Both the position numbers and the translations under genes were made by a program. Below are positions 1-15,000 of a DNA stretch of 60,227 nt, piece after piece. Below the pieces are notes generated by a model, which did no database searches, was not told the origin of the DNA, and was given only the letters and a program-made list of their open reading frames with translations. The first letter of the stretch is position 1. Each line of letters begins with the position of its first letter. Source of the DNA: Spirogloea muscicola (lineage: Eukaryota; Streptophyta; Zygnematophyceae; Spirogloeales; Spirogloeaceae). The stretch spans positions 338,809 to 399,035 of the forward strand of contig WELB01000104.1 of assembly GCA_009602725.1 (NCBI GenBank), written 5' to 3'.

Positions 1-3216
<3,216 letters not shown>

Positions 3217-3579
3217 CCTGAGGTGACCTGAAAGCTGGACCTTGAGTCTTTCCTTCCTTGGCAAGTGCTATGCGCTTTCTTCATTCACAGGTCGCGCAGT
3301 GCACATTGTGAGTGACTGCATGCTTATCATTAGGACGTGGCTTCTTCGAGGTGGGTAAGGGGAGTGAGGCCTATGTATAGTAAGCTCAGAAGAGGTTGGT
3401 GTATATTAGCAAAGAGTTGCACATGAGCATCAGTTTCGTTGAGGATGATCAGACATTCTCAATCACACAGATGGAGTAGCTGTATATTAGATCTTGGACT
3501 TGCTGGCCCCTTCAAATGCCCTTCACAGAGATATTGACGATTCGTCTAATTTTTTTGGTATTCTGCTCCCACTTTGCAT
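3217..3579. other. TFIIF alpha 3' flank, no gene seen
   Basis: This is probably the 3' UTR and flank. The stop codon sits in a ten-base tandem duplication (CTGAGGTGAC twice, about 3208-3227). I see no conserved coding frame, RNA gene or clear polyadenylation signal. Confidence 0.5.
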
Positions 3580-3830
3580 GGATGTGCAATGCCATGGGAT
3601 AAGCCACTGCAGGGGCTGCAATGTGGTGAATTTTGCACATGGCAAAGAGGAGGCGAGACTGTGAGGTGATTGGGTGACTGCTTGACAGAGAGCAGAAGCA
3701 GCAGCTAAAGTGCGGCCTGCCGGCAGCTCGCTGCAGAAGCCAGAGACACTGTATCGAGACTGCCAGGCGCATAGGGAACACCTGAGCGAGCAAGCCAGCA
3801 GCATTGAAGCCGGGCTGCTTACCTTGCAAG
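3580..3830 (-). mobile_element. LINE C-terminus fragment, subfamily unassigned
   Basis: On the minus strand the stretch encodes the usual end of the LINE protein in this window: QPGFNAAG, then QVFPMRLAVSIQ, then a GRALAAAS-like segment. The frame is broken near the end. The same order occurs at 41566-41886. It is a 5'-truncated, decayed copy and lies tail to head with the plus-strand fragment that follows. Confidence 0.65.
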
Positions 3831-4030
3831 CTCTAGCTGCAGCCTCTGGCTTTCGTCAATGGGATTGCTTTCCGGCTGCCAGTCTTTTTTCATATGCACC
3901 ACTTATAGAGGTTACTAAGTGATTTTCTGACCGGGAAAGCTATGCAACAGCTTTGGGAAACCCCTATTGACGTTGTCCATTCTTTTGGGCTGGCTGTTCA
4001 TAGCCCTTGCCCCCTTGGGAAGGGCCACAA
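3831..4030 (+). mobile_element. LINE 3' end with tail type C
   Basis: The plus strand encodes LAAASGFRQWDCFPAASLF, a terminal motif shared by all LINE copies here. A stop and a 3' tail follow. The tail contains TTGTCCATTCTTTTGGGCT and the imperfect hairpin GGGCTGGCTGTTCATAGCCC, then TTGCCCCCTTGGGAA. The 5' part of the element is missing. Confidence 0.65.
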
Positions 4031-4034
4031 GACT

Positions 4035-4237
4035 TGGCATTGGGTGGTTGCAGACCTTGCAAGCTGCTGAAAGAGAATGAGCTCGCCCATAGAAAAGAGG
4101 GAAGGAAGTAGGGATTAAGCTCTTCCAAAAGCTCTCCCGAAAAGGATGGACAAGGTCCAGATTTGGATACTACGTACAGCTCTTCCCATTGACGGAAATG
4201 GCTGTGAGAGGCCAGCCCAAAGGACTGGACACGGTCT
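4035..4237 (-). mobile_element. Decayed LINE 3' tails, type D
   Basis: On the minus strand at about 4195-4237 the sequence reads GTCCAGTCCTTTGGGCTGG, then CCTCTCACAGCC, a tail with the GGCTG/CAGCC stem. A second, weaker tail start (CCTTGTCCATCCTTTTCGGG) lies near 4140-4165. No coding remnant is attached to either. Confidence 0.5.
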
Positions 4238-4990
4238 GTGTCGTGCCGTATCATGTCGACGGCCTATTTGTGTCGATCTGACTAGCACAGCTGACTTGGC
4301 TCAACACGTGGCCTCCTAGGCCGACTCATCCACTTTTGTGTGTGATTCACGCTAAGGATGGAGGTACCACTTTTCCCTCTCTTCCTGTTGAATATAGATA
4401 TATGTTGAATTAGTGGGTAGGTAGAACCACCCATTACGCCCGTTCTGCTAGGCCGAGGAGAGTCTCCCTAGAAAAGGGAAACCCCGGCAGATAGTATCAT
4501 TGGCCCGAACGATCTTGCGGCTCTGAGTGCGGCTAGGTAGCGCTGTGTGCGCGGCGACTCTATGTGCGGCGAGGCGGCGCTGTGTTCGCGACAGCTCTGT
4601 GTGCGGCCAGGTGGAGCTGAGTGCTCGCCGGCTGTGTGTGTAATCAGGCAAGCCTTCATGTTACTCTGAACTCTTTGTGATCATGTCTGCGTCTGCGTCC
4701 GCGTTTGCGCCAAGACGAGGACGGTCTGCCGGTCCTCCCACATCGAGACAGGAAGTGATGGCTGTAGGACATGAAGGACAGGTACAAAATGCAGATTGTG
4801 AACAGCAGGTTCAGGTTGTTGAACACGGAAGACAAGTGCAGGCAGAGCAAGCGTCATTTCACTTCCTTCCTCTATCTCTCTCTGGCTTCCTAGGGCTTGG
4901 TCATACACCTTTGGGTGTGATTTCAATAACCTCTAGTCAGCAAGTGCAAGTCGGAATATAGGTGGGCAGAAAAGCTTCGCCCTGACACAA
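4238..4990 (+). mobile_element. LTR-retrotransposon 5' remnant with gag-like start
   Basis: The stretch 4238-4380, starting TGTCGTGCC and running through GTCGACGGCC and GACTTGGCTCAACACGTGG, matches 33860-34000 read on the minus strand and more weakly 24160-24240, so it is an LTR-like repeat. At about 4490 TAGTATCATTGG resembles an initiator-tRNA primer site in 8 of 12 positions. An ATG at 4683 opens a short frame (MSASASAFAPRRGRSAG..., Gln-rich) that could be the start of gag. From 4853 it runs into more LTR-like sequence, also present near 33800-33860. The element is truncated and has no enzymatic domains. Whether it is copia- or gypsy-type cannot be decided. Confidence 0.5.
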
Positions 4991-5128
4991 ACGTAGGAAA
5001 CAATACAAAAGGTAGGAAGGAGGTCCAGCCACCAACTCCAAAGCGCCCGTGAGCTTATCAGATATCAAATTACTTCCCACAGTTGTAGCCGTTTGCACAG
5101 AGCTGTGTGAAGCTTTAGCAACTTTTTT

Positions 5129-5300
5129 TTGGAACTTATTCAAGTATTCTGGGTTGGCTTTTTCACAGCCCCTTACGTCCCCTTCGTCCTGTATTTTGTC
5201 CTTGGCCACTCAGGCCCTCCATCACTTACATACATTCCATTGTCCCGTTCTAAGAGCCAATTTTTCATTATATTCTCTGGGCTACAGCCATCGCCCTATA
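5129..5300 (+). mobile_element. Strongly decayed LINE 3' tails
   Basis: The segment contains GGGTTGGCTTTTTCACAGCCCC followed by TTACGTCCCCTTCGTCC, a degenerate version of tail type C. A further relative (TTGTCCTTGGCCACTCAGGCCC) follows and recurs at 47130-47160. No coding part remains. Confidence 0.4.
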
Positions 5301-5307
5301 ACCTAGA

Positions 5308-5585
5308 GGTTACTGAGCGTTCCCTGGCTGATGTCTTAGTCCTAGTCGTTCGCACTCAGGCTCCCTCAGACCTTGTCCATTCCTTTGGGCTGGCCGTTCC
5401 CAGCCACCAGTCAATCTGGCCGCGCTTCTTCTGCTGGAAGAATCTCTCTTCCTTTCACAACCATCGCTCCCAAACGGCTGCTGATATTTAAAAAAATCGG
5501 CTGTAAAGGAAGCGCGGCCAGATTGACTGGTGGGAAAGGCCAGCCCAAAAGAATGGACAAAGTCTGAGGGAGCCTGAGTGCGAAT
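5308..5585. repeat. Inverted pair of LINE tails, type A
   Basis: The plus-strand arm (about 5308-5432) starts GGTTACTGAGCGTTCCC and ends GGCCGCGCTTC. The minus-strand arm (about 5508-5585) repeats the last 78 or so bases in reverse complement. About 75 bases of unrelated, partly A/T-rich spacer separate them. The arms could pair into a long hairpin if transcribed. Most simply this is two independent 5'-truncated LINE insertions in opposite orientations, 500 bases upstream of INTS1. Confidence 0.75.
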
Positions 5586-5687
5586 TAGCACAATCGAACA
5601 CCACCACCTCCTCCCCTTCGCTTTCTCTGTTTGTCCCCCCCTATCTCTCTCTCAATCTGCTGTAGGTTATGTAGATTTTTAGATGTG

Positions 5688-5735
5688 CTTGCCTTTGTAC
5701 CTGGCCATTTGGCCTACATTTCTTTCTAATACACG
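5688..5735 (+). mobile_element. LINE 3' tail fragment, type E
   Basis: TGCTTGCCTTTGTACCTGGCC and the following bases to AATACACGATCTCTC are nearly identical to 51636-51692. The same tail is found, less well conserved, after the LINE copy ending near 31050. It contains the hairpin GGCCA-TT-TGGCC. A CT-rich run follows directly. Confidence 0.65.
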
Positions 5736-5815
5736 ATCTCTCCTCTCTCTCTCTCTCTCCTTCCCACTCTCTTCCTCTCCCTTCTCTCTCTTGCCCGCAT
5801 TTTCAGTATCCTCCC
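5735..5815. repeat. CT-rich simple sequence
   Basis: A run of CTCTCTCT with interruptions (CCTTCCCACTCTCTTCC and similar). It probably grew from the CTCTC at the 3' end of the LINE tail just before it, and lies in the presumed INTS1 promoter region. Confidence 0.8.
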
Positions 5816-6058
5816 CACTCCCTGCAGAACTCTTCATATATTATCTGGTCAAAGACCTGCAGGCGACAGTGACTGTATCCTCAATCGGCGAGCACTTTTC
5901 TTCGACTGTAGGGTTGGGTCTCAGGCGGACCTGGTACCGCTGACGGTGTGCAGGATGTGCAAGCCTGCAGCTGACATTCAGCAGAAGAGCGGCGGCCCCA
6001 CATATGCGCAAGTGACATACTCCAGGACAAGGCCGTCAGCAGGCGCCATCGACCTGGC

Positions 6059-6073
6059 ATGAGTCCTACATGA
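6059..6073 (+). promoter_or_regulatory. Possible short upstream ORF overlapping the INTS1 start
   Basis: ATG AGT CCT ACA TGA encodes four codons. Its stop overlaps the proposed INTS1 start in the arrangement ATGA (ATG at 6070). If 6070 is the true start, the overlap could allow reinitiation and dampen translation. Both points are inference; a different first exon would remove the feature. Confidence 0.25.
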
Positions 6074-9000
6074 AGGTATGGGCGAGCTCGCCAGCCTGCC
6101 GAGCAGCAGCGCCAGAGTGTTCTGAGAGCCTCGGCCTTCGCTGGGTCTTCGCCGACTGCTCCGTCATGGCGCCGTTCCTGCTGCTGCCACCGCCTGCTAT
6201 TGCTGAGACCTGGGCGCTCCCCTGCTTGTAGCGCGCGGCACGCAACGAGGAGCCGGGCGGAGGACTGGCAGCAAGCCGCGCGGAGAAGGCGCCGCGGAGG
6301 GAAGGGGGTGGCGGCCGGGCCGCAGGCCTTGACCTGGACCTCAACGCGGCGCCGGGGCTGGCGTTCGCGTTCGATCTCAACGAGGAATGGAACGAGGAGG
6401 ACGAGGAGGACCCGGAGGAGGACGAGGGAGAGGACGAGGCGAGCAGAGCCAGCGACGAGGCCGCTGCTGCGGTTGCGGCCGGTCCTGACGCAGCTGGATA
6501 TGGGGGGCCTGACGGTGGTGCGGACGAGGAGGAGCCGGAGCAGCACAGAGTGGAGGAGGAGGGCGGCAGCAACAGGGAGGCAAGGTGGGCAGACGAGGAG
6601 CCGCGCTCCGGCGAGGCCGAAGCCAGCACTGGGAGCAGCGGCAGGAGCGACGGCGGTGGCGCTGCTGTCGAGCCTGCAGCGCAGCCCGAGCTGCCGGACT
6701 TCTTCTCCCGCGCCCTTGACCCCGTATCCCTTTCTCTTCCTTTTGCCTTCCTCTTACCTCGCCATCAAAAGCATGCATTGCTTACACTCACTTCCAAGCA
6801 ACAAGATGCGCAACTTTACCGATTCTCCCCTTCCGGCAGCTCATATTCCACTCAAGCGTCACACTGCACTGTAGTAATCAATGCTTTGGAAGCTGAGCCC
6901 ACTTTGCGAGTCCCAGATGCAATCTCTACGCTGTTTTGCGGCTGGGCTGCTGCACAATACTCTCTCTCCCTGAGAGATTGCAGACCCTGCTTTTGGCAAC
7001 ACTAGCACAAACTGCTATGCTGGTTTCTCTTCTTCTCTGTGTAACTTTGTTTTTGCAAGCTGGGACACCTTGACCATACTACGCTGTGGCAGCTTCCCCA
7101 AGGCTTTGACCTCGCAGGTAGATACTAGCACGAATTTGTTCGTTCAGAAAGTTGATTTTGTAATTGCTAAGGTCCTTCGTCTTACATGCACTTTCCTGAC
7201 AGGCTTACTGAGGCATGTGGGGGTTAGCCCCTGCCTGATTTCATCCTCATGCTGAATCTGATGTTGTAGACTAGAGGTTGCAGGTCAACAGGTAAGATCA
7301 GCGATCTGCATCGTCAGCGCAGCAGTCTTTGAGTGGAGTCTTGCCTTGGCTTTCTTATACTGAGCCTGATTGATATGCTTGCAGAGCTGGAGATTGTGGA
7401 GGCCACCTACAAGGCCCATGGAGCGAAGGACGTGGAGCGCCTGGTGCAGGTGCTGGATGCGGCGCTGGCGGCTTGCGGGGGTAGCCCTGGGAGCCCGAGC
7501 AAGTACCACTACCTCAGCTGCCTCGTTGTGGCCAAGCAGATACCTGAGGCATTCTTGTTGGACGCCGTCTTCAAGGTGCGACTTCAAGCTTTTGCCAGGC
7601 CGAGCAGCCCCATGAGTCTCCGCTCGATTGGACCCTGAACCCACATTTTGGAAGTAGGCGCTTGACCAATAATATAATGCTCTGGATGATTTTTCAGAAA
7701 GACACAGCCTCTCTCTACCTGAAAGTGACTGCTATTCTAAGCTTAAACACTTAACCCGCACCCCCCACAGACTTCGCTTCTCAGTCCAATTGTAGCATCG
7801 GGCTGAAGGCAATGCCAGATTCAGATCTTGCAGTCACTGGCAGTGGTAGAATTAGCTGCGCTCGCTCCACCCAGCTGCGTTGTAATTGTTCACCTTCTTT
7901 TGATTGTGTACTAAGCATGCTCATTTGGCATCAATCATGGCAGCGTCTTCTCTCCTTTCTGATGCCACCTGAGGAGGGGCTGAGCGCCACCATAAAGAAG
8001 GGCATGAACCTACTGCCATTATTGGCCTGCCGGCTCCTCCACCAGAGCCTCGCTAGCACGCCCGAGTGGCCTCTTGAGCTTGTCCAGGTGCATACTGCTG
8101 CTCCCCATCTCCTTTGTTCCCGTCTGTCCTGCTATCCATCCCATCTGTTGCTAGCAATCAAGATAGTGCTTGACATGCTGTTGACTGTCATCCTCCATCG
8201 AGCATCATTGAGACCAGCCTAGAAGCAGTGGGGTCATACTGTGACGTGGTTGTTGGGCCTCTGCTGTAAGGGTTCAATTCAGGGTTAAGAACCGAGGCTT
8301 CAACACAGCTGATGGCACTGACTGCTGTCTTGAGTAATGCACAATCTCTCTTTGTCCGCTGGACCTCTTAAGGCTTACTTGGAGGACTTTGTGGGCCCAA
8401 GAACGTGGGTTGAGCGCGACTCCTGCAAGGACTTCGTCGCTACCTTGTTGACCGCCTTTCCAGATCCTGATGTGCACCATCTTCAGCTGCACTTTAGTAG
8501 TGTTACTGCTTCTTCCAGGCATCTCAGAGATAAGAGATGGCTGTTGAGAGACTGCCATCAGTCTGAGAAGAGAGACTGAATAATTACAGCAGTGACTGGT
8601 TGAATAACACATATCTTGATGTCATGTGCCTGCAGGAAAGTGGAGACTCTGTCGCAGGTGATGGTTTACTAGAGTAAGCAAGCAGACTGTTAGGAACATG
8701 TGCCTCAACTTGTGCATTTTGTCCATTTTTGAGGGGGTTTTGACCAATACCACTCGGCCAGATGTTGATCTGCTGAGTTGGGTGGAAATTGACTGACAGG
8801 AATGTGGTGTCAGCACCTGCTGCAAGAAGCAACCCCTTGTTACTGGTACATGGCCCCACTCCATTGGGTTTCGCTAGGAGGCTTGACAGATCTTTGCAGC
8901 ACCCTGGTCTATGATGAGGCCTTGTTCTTCAGAGATTGGCAGCATTTAAGTGGACTCTCTGGCCACCAATTAGTGTCCCTGCCACTCCCTCAACAAGGAT

Positions 9001-12000
9001 CTCAGCAACTTCCGATACTGGGATGATATCGAAGGTTATAGTCGCCGTCATTTGTAGGGGCCTTATGAGAGGGAGGCGCAACAGCAGGGGGCACGGCAGC
9101 TGTTCCTGGAGGTGCTCAGCCGGCTACTCGACCAGGCCTCTGTCAAGGACAACCCGCGCCAGCTCATGAGGTAGAGCCATGCCCCTTTCTCTCTCATGGG
9201 CCACTTACAAAGGGGATCTCCAACAAGGTCTGTCTGATGCTGGCCAGCATTGCTACAAGTACATTGTGGGCTGCGAGCGCTGCTTCTCGGGCTGGCAGGC
9301 TGTTGTCCCTGGGAGCTGGCTGGGAGGAGACTCGCGTGGTCGGCGCGTCTATGCTGTCGCCTTGGCTCAACAATGCCCTCCACCTGAAGCAAGCCAAAGA
9401 GCTGACCTGGCGCATCATCAAGCTGAACTGTGGCACCTCGGACAACGACTACGCAACCCTCTCACACCTTCTCTCCATCAAGGTATGGTGTTTGTTGGCA
9501 CTTTGAGCTAGAGGCAGCAGGTGCAACGAACTGCTTCTTGTACATGAGCAATGCAGACTGGGTGGCACGGTATTTCAGGCCCATGCTCAAAGGGGTTCTT
9601 TGTTGACGTGCGTGTGTATCAGATCAAAGCGCTCCAAGGCACCAGCATCACTGCTGAGATCATTGCAAGAGTCGTGAAAACGAACTCAGATTGTGCCACG
9701 TTTGCTCTCAAGGTAAGTCTCTGTGACAGAAATTTTGATAATCTGTGACAAAATTGCAAATATTGATGATCACTTTTGTTGCCCTATGCACATGTATTGC
9801 CTTAAATCCATAACTCTATCAAGGAGGTGAAGAATGCAGCCTTCTCTACGAGCACAGGGCATTTACGACTATTTGTGAGGTTCACAAGCACCGAAAGTAT
9901 GTATACGACTGTTGCTCCTCCATTGAACTTGTGGCCTCTGGTACACTAGTAAGACATCTGCCTGTGCTACTTACACTTGCACAAGGTTCTGCTGACCTTT
10001 GGTATTTGCAGACATTTCTTCTCGCGGATTTGCAGAAGGGATCCCCTCTGAACTCAAAAAATGTGGTGACTGCACTGAAGGCTCTCCCAGAGTCGCCACT
10101 GCCAGAGCTGCAATTAGCTCTAGTCTTTCAGGTCAGCAAAACTTTGACTCGGACACCTTTGCTAGTTGAGCTCCCTATGCATTCTGGACCTAGAAAGTGG
10201 CCTCAATCAAGCTACCGTATGCTTCCTGTGCCAGGAGTTAGCTACTGATGTCGAGCATCGACCAAAGATTTCTGCTGTCATTCGAAGGTACCCGTGTCTC
10301 TAGCTCCAACTCTCCTTTAGTGCCGTGCAGACTAAATGCCAAGTGACATATTTTTGTTCCTGAGTTTGACCTGCTTCTTTTGTCAGAGGCAATGAGCTGT
10401 ACCAGCTTCTTTTGAAGCCAGAGCTCCACTTCATCTCTATTCAGAGCAAGGCTGGCAGTAGAACAAGCTAAGCACTTCCAAAGCCCTGAGCAGGTTAGTG
10501 AGGCACGGAGGAGACATCAGCGCGCGTGCCCTCTGCCGGGGCCTCATGCAGCCCTGGCCAGCCATGTGGGATCAGCCTGAAACGCTGAAATCCCCCTGGC
10601 TCTTTCAGGTGCTCCTCCGCTTTTCAGTCTTTAGTGGGATTGCTTATGGGCTCTTTGTCGTCGTGCAGTTCCATGTCTTGTTCTGGTCTCAGGTTAGTCA
10701 CACACGTTGCCAGTTATTAGATGCTGTTTTCTATTGCATTCTGGGTATTCAGGCGGTCTCACGCCTCACAATAGCCTGAGATGCACTACGATCAATGATT
10801 GATGTTAGTGAAGTATTTGGTAAGAGACGTCAAGCGTTTTCCTTTGCAAGCTATTGACTACCGATCTGAGAAGCCTGTGGTCTTCGCTCCTTGGGAGCCT
10901 TTGGGCTCAGGAGCTCTCTGCAAGATTCAATCATTAAAAGCTGATGTCTATTAATTGGTGCGATCTGCTTCTATGTCGATGTGGACAGATGGTCGAGCTC
11001 GTGTCTGCAGTCCTTGTTCAAGCTGCTGTACCATTTGCCTTAGATGAGAGCCAGGTGCCAGCCATGCTCAGCAGGGAGAAGCTACAAGCAGCGACCAAAT
11101 TCTGGACAGAAGTAGCAGCAGTTCAGGTCAGACCAGCCATTCCTTGGTGTGTAACTGGTGCACGAGGTTCTTGCGCTTCGCAGATAACACAGAGAAGACC
11201 AGCTTTCCAAAGATTATGCACCATCAACGTCACAGAAACGGGACACAAGTATTGCTGGACCTCAACTTATGTCAGACTTAGGTGCTAGGAAAGTAGGAGA
11301 AGGCAGGAGAAGGCGGCATGGGTGAAGTCTCTAGTAGACAGCAACTCCTCTGAGACGCAGTGTCTGCTCAAGATGCCCAAGTGCCAGATCTTGTTGTTGG
11401 TATGGCTGACCCTTTGACACCCTCCAGGAGGAGGCAGTGGCTTGGTCAAGCGATGTTCTGGCAGCCTATCTGCCGGCCATTACAGACCAAGAGTTTTTAA
11501 GCTGCATCTGCAAGCTGCTTACCTTGGAGGACCTTGTCAAGGTGTGCAGTCCTGCTTTATAAGAGGTTCTTATGATGAAATGTATGTGTGTAACTTGATC
11601 AATAGTCGGTAATTCTGCAAGAAGAAGCTGATGTGGAATGCCCATGTCCATGTTCATAAGATGTCCATTGGCTTCCACCTAGCTTCGCCCTGCAGTCTGT
11701 CAGCTCTACAGACTTCGCCTTGCTACAAGCAGAGTTGGCCATATCTTCATACGAACTCTCACCTCCTGGTCTTGGCCGGACTGGTCCAATCTGCTGTCTG
11801 TGACACTGACTTACAATGTCTCAGCAGGATGGTGACGAGAAAAGGGGTGTTGAGGCGGAAAAGTCGGCTGAGGTGGACATGGCTGGCCTGAGATTGATGT
11901 CCCGCTCTCTTCCGGTCACTGAGGCCACGCTGGCAAGGATTATAGTCATGGGTCTTTCTGTACGTTCACCCTCAAGCTATTCTCTGCTTCTTTGGGATGG

Positions 12001-15000
12001 CAAGGCAGCCGACTTCCATGCTTTTAACAAGGACTGGTTTTCTTGAACTTCTCAACTCACAAAGTGCAACTGCGTCATCTATCTTATCATCTTTGTCAGT
12101 TTTGTTGCAGCTTTTCCTTGTATGAAAAGAAATGATCTTAATTATGTGCAAATGATCCAGAGTCCATTGTTGCATATGTCCCTACCTATGTACAGGACGG
12201 TAATCCTCTTTCCCGGGAGTCTGCTCTTGAGGTCCTGGACCATCTTATCCTCAGAGCGGCCGAGGCCCGGCAGAGAATCCCTGCTGCCTTGCACGCCACG
12301 AGTGCCCAGGTCTGACAACTCAGACAAGCCAGTGGTTGATCTGAAGCTCAACATCATTTTGTGCAGCTACAAAAGCCAGATGATGTTGTCACGTGATGCT
12401 CAGATATCAGCAATTATTCTACTTGACAACGTTCAACTCGGGAATGAGTCAGTGTGGTCAAGAGAGCAGCATGGTCAAATAATCTCTCCTTATCTTCTTG
12501 AAAACAGCTATCTCTAGCCTTATTGAAGCTGAGCAGTCCAGAGGCAATCGCAAGCACGACAGTGGCGGCTTCTCAATCAGGAGTGAGGGAGCTACTGTTG
12601 CCACTGATGTCATCTGCTGCATGGCACTTCTTGCATTATAGGACCCGAAATTGCACATGACATAGGGGACGGGTGTATTTAGAGAAGTACGCGTTATCCA
12701 TAACCTCAGCACCACTTCACTGTTTGGGCTTTGCGCAGAATGCATCTCTCTTTGGGAAAGCATGTTTGGCCATCGTGGTTTTGGCTGCGGCCAACCCAGT
12801 ATCCATTGGAGCCTTTGCTTGGACCAAGATTCCGTCTGTGAAGCTTCTGATGGAGGCTCTCATCACATGCTCGGCACATCCCTATGCCACCAGTCATTCC
12901 AGGCATGAAGGCTCATTTGGTTGACGTACCTAGACGGCTCTGCAAAGGAATTGCTGATAAGCGCTGCAGAGCTGCTTGTTGCTGTTGGTCTTCAAGCAGA
13001 CGTTGCACAATCATGGGATACACGCAGCAACATGTATTGAGGAAGTCATCCACTATATATGTCAACTTGAGAATCTTGTCACCTCTGTGTCTTATGGCAG
13101 TCCAAATGGGAGAGGCACAGCTCAAGCGCATGTCATTTCTGCCCCTTCAAATGCCAGCGTAAGGCAGCCTCTCTTGTTATCAAGCCCTGTGGATGCAGTT
13201 TGCTGACCCCATGTGTGCCTGCCTGCCAGCTAAGTAGGTAGATTGAATCTCAGATTGTCAGCTAACTGCTTTGGACAAGCTCAAGCATGATTGGCAGGCC
13301 CTATAGTCCCCAAGCTTTGCCTTTCCAGAGGAGCATCTACTTCTGAAGTACCTGCTCGGAGTTGAGTGTCCAGTAACATGCTAGCCAGAAGTACTTATTG
13401 CAATTTGACCACCTCAGGAGGGACCTGGGGCTGATGACAACCTCAGTACATCCTTAACCCATCAGGCAATGCCACCAGGCGAGGTGTGGGAGGAGTTACA
13501 TCGCAGGGATGCCAAGCTCGGCCTTGGTCGTAGCCTAAGAGCCAGCAGGAGCCCCGACTGGCTCTTAGAAATCGCTGGCAGCCAGGTACGTAGACCATAT
13601 TGAAGCAGATATGCAGACTCAGTAAGTACATTGCTTAAAATTTGCATCATGGCCCGATGCTCAACATGGTGCCTTTCATACTTGCTTCTGGTAGATGTCT
13701 TGCAGGATATCAAAGATGCCTGGGCATGGCTGCGAGAGGTGCTGGAGAGGGACCCGGGAGTATGTGCATCGCTGCCTACTGCGTGGCAGGCAAGATGACC
13801 TCTTTAAAAAAGAATATCTGTAGAAAATTTTCTGTAAGAGTACATGAATTTTAAAACCATCATTCTCAAAATTGCTGAGATTGGCCAAGAGTTGCCTAGC
13901 TTGGGGAGTCTGGCACAGCAGGTCGACATGCTTCCTATGATGTCGATGTTCTTAGCTCTGCTTTGGCAGCTGCGGTGGTTCAGGCAGAGCTCTTCTACCA
14001 GCTGGTAGCGCTCGAAGTCAAGGACGACCAAGCAATGGCTTTGCTGGCTCAGAGCCTGCATGCGATCGCCGTTGGAGCAAAGTTGTGTCCAGACAATTCA
14101 CAGGAGCAGCAAGGAGAGGAAAGGGACGGCCCGTTGCCTGTGCCTCTGAAGAATACGGATGCCACAACAGTTATCGACTTCTTTGCAGGTGATGCATCGT
14201 CCCAGGCAGCTCTGTAGCCTTGACTTGCCGATGATGGACTACCTCCTCTCAGTTGGGTTTCTCTAGATTGGCGCTATAAGTAGCTTGAACTCACTTGCCA
14301 TAGATGGAGTGCCTCCTCTTCGTTGGGCTTCTTTAAGTTGGCACTATAAGTAGCTTGAAGTAGCTCTCCTGAGCCATTAAGTTCTTTACTCTGGTGCAGG
14401 GAAACTGGCATCCAAGAGCTCTTTGGCACGCCAGGTGAGCAAGCAGTGCTTCCTCACGATCTTCGGCCACCTGCCCAGCAGCCCTGCACAAGGGCATACA
14501 GCTGTCACTGGCAGAGCATCACCTTCGTCTGCAAATGCCGGCCAGCTGGGAGCAAAGGCAGCAGCACCTCAGCTCAGCCTGGCTACTGGCGTCCAAGCCA
14601 CGTGGCTTGAGGCAATGGACTCTTTACCAGAGCCTCACAAGGCAGACATCATGGCTGTCATGGTTCCCCATCTGAGGCATGCCATCTTCCAGGAGCCATC
14701 CGCTTTTGAGGTATGCTGCTGAGTTTCCTTTGCACGTCGACCGCTTACAGCTCAAGACTGGTGGTTGCAGACTTCTCGATTGCTTGACTTTGAGCGTCAA
14801 TCAGGTAGAGGCCATGCTCATCAAAGTTGGTGCAACTTTCTAAAAACATCTGGTAAAGCTGATCTTGTTTCACAATGTTGGCAGGTAGCAGCTTACTTCC
14901 ACGTCCTTGCTCAGTACGAGACCTGGGACAGCTTATCACAGTGCTACTTTCAGCTGGCCCTTGCACGGCCGCTATTTGCAGCTGGGTTCTTTCCCCATTA

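Noticed and set aside
10388-10452. Extra INTS1 exon (GNELYQLLLKPELHFISIQ)
   Set aside because: It reads well after the acceptor at 10387, but the next exon (10494) joins 10287 in phase and restores the family alignment without it. It could be an alternative exon.
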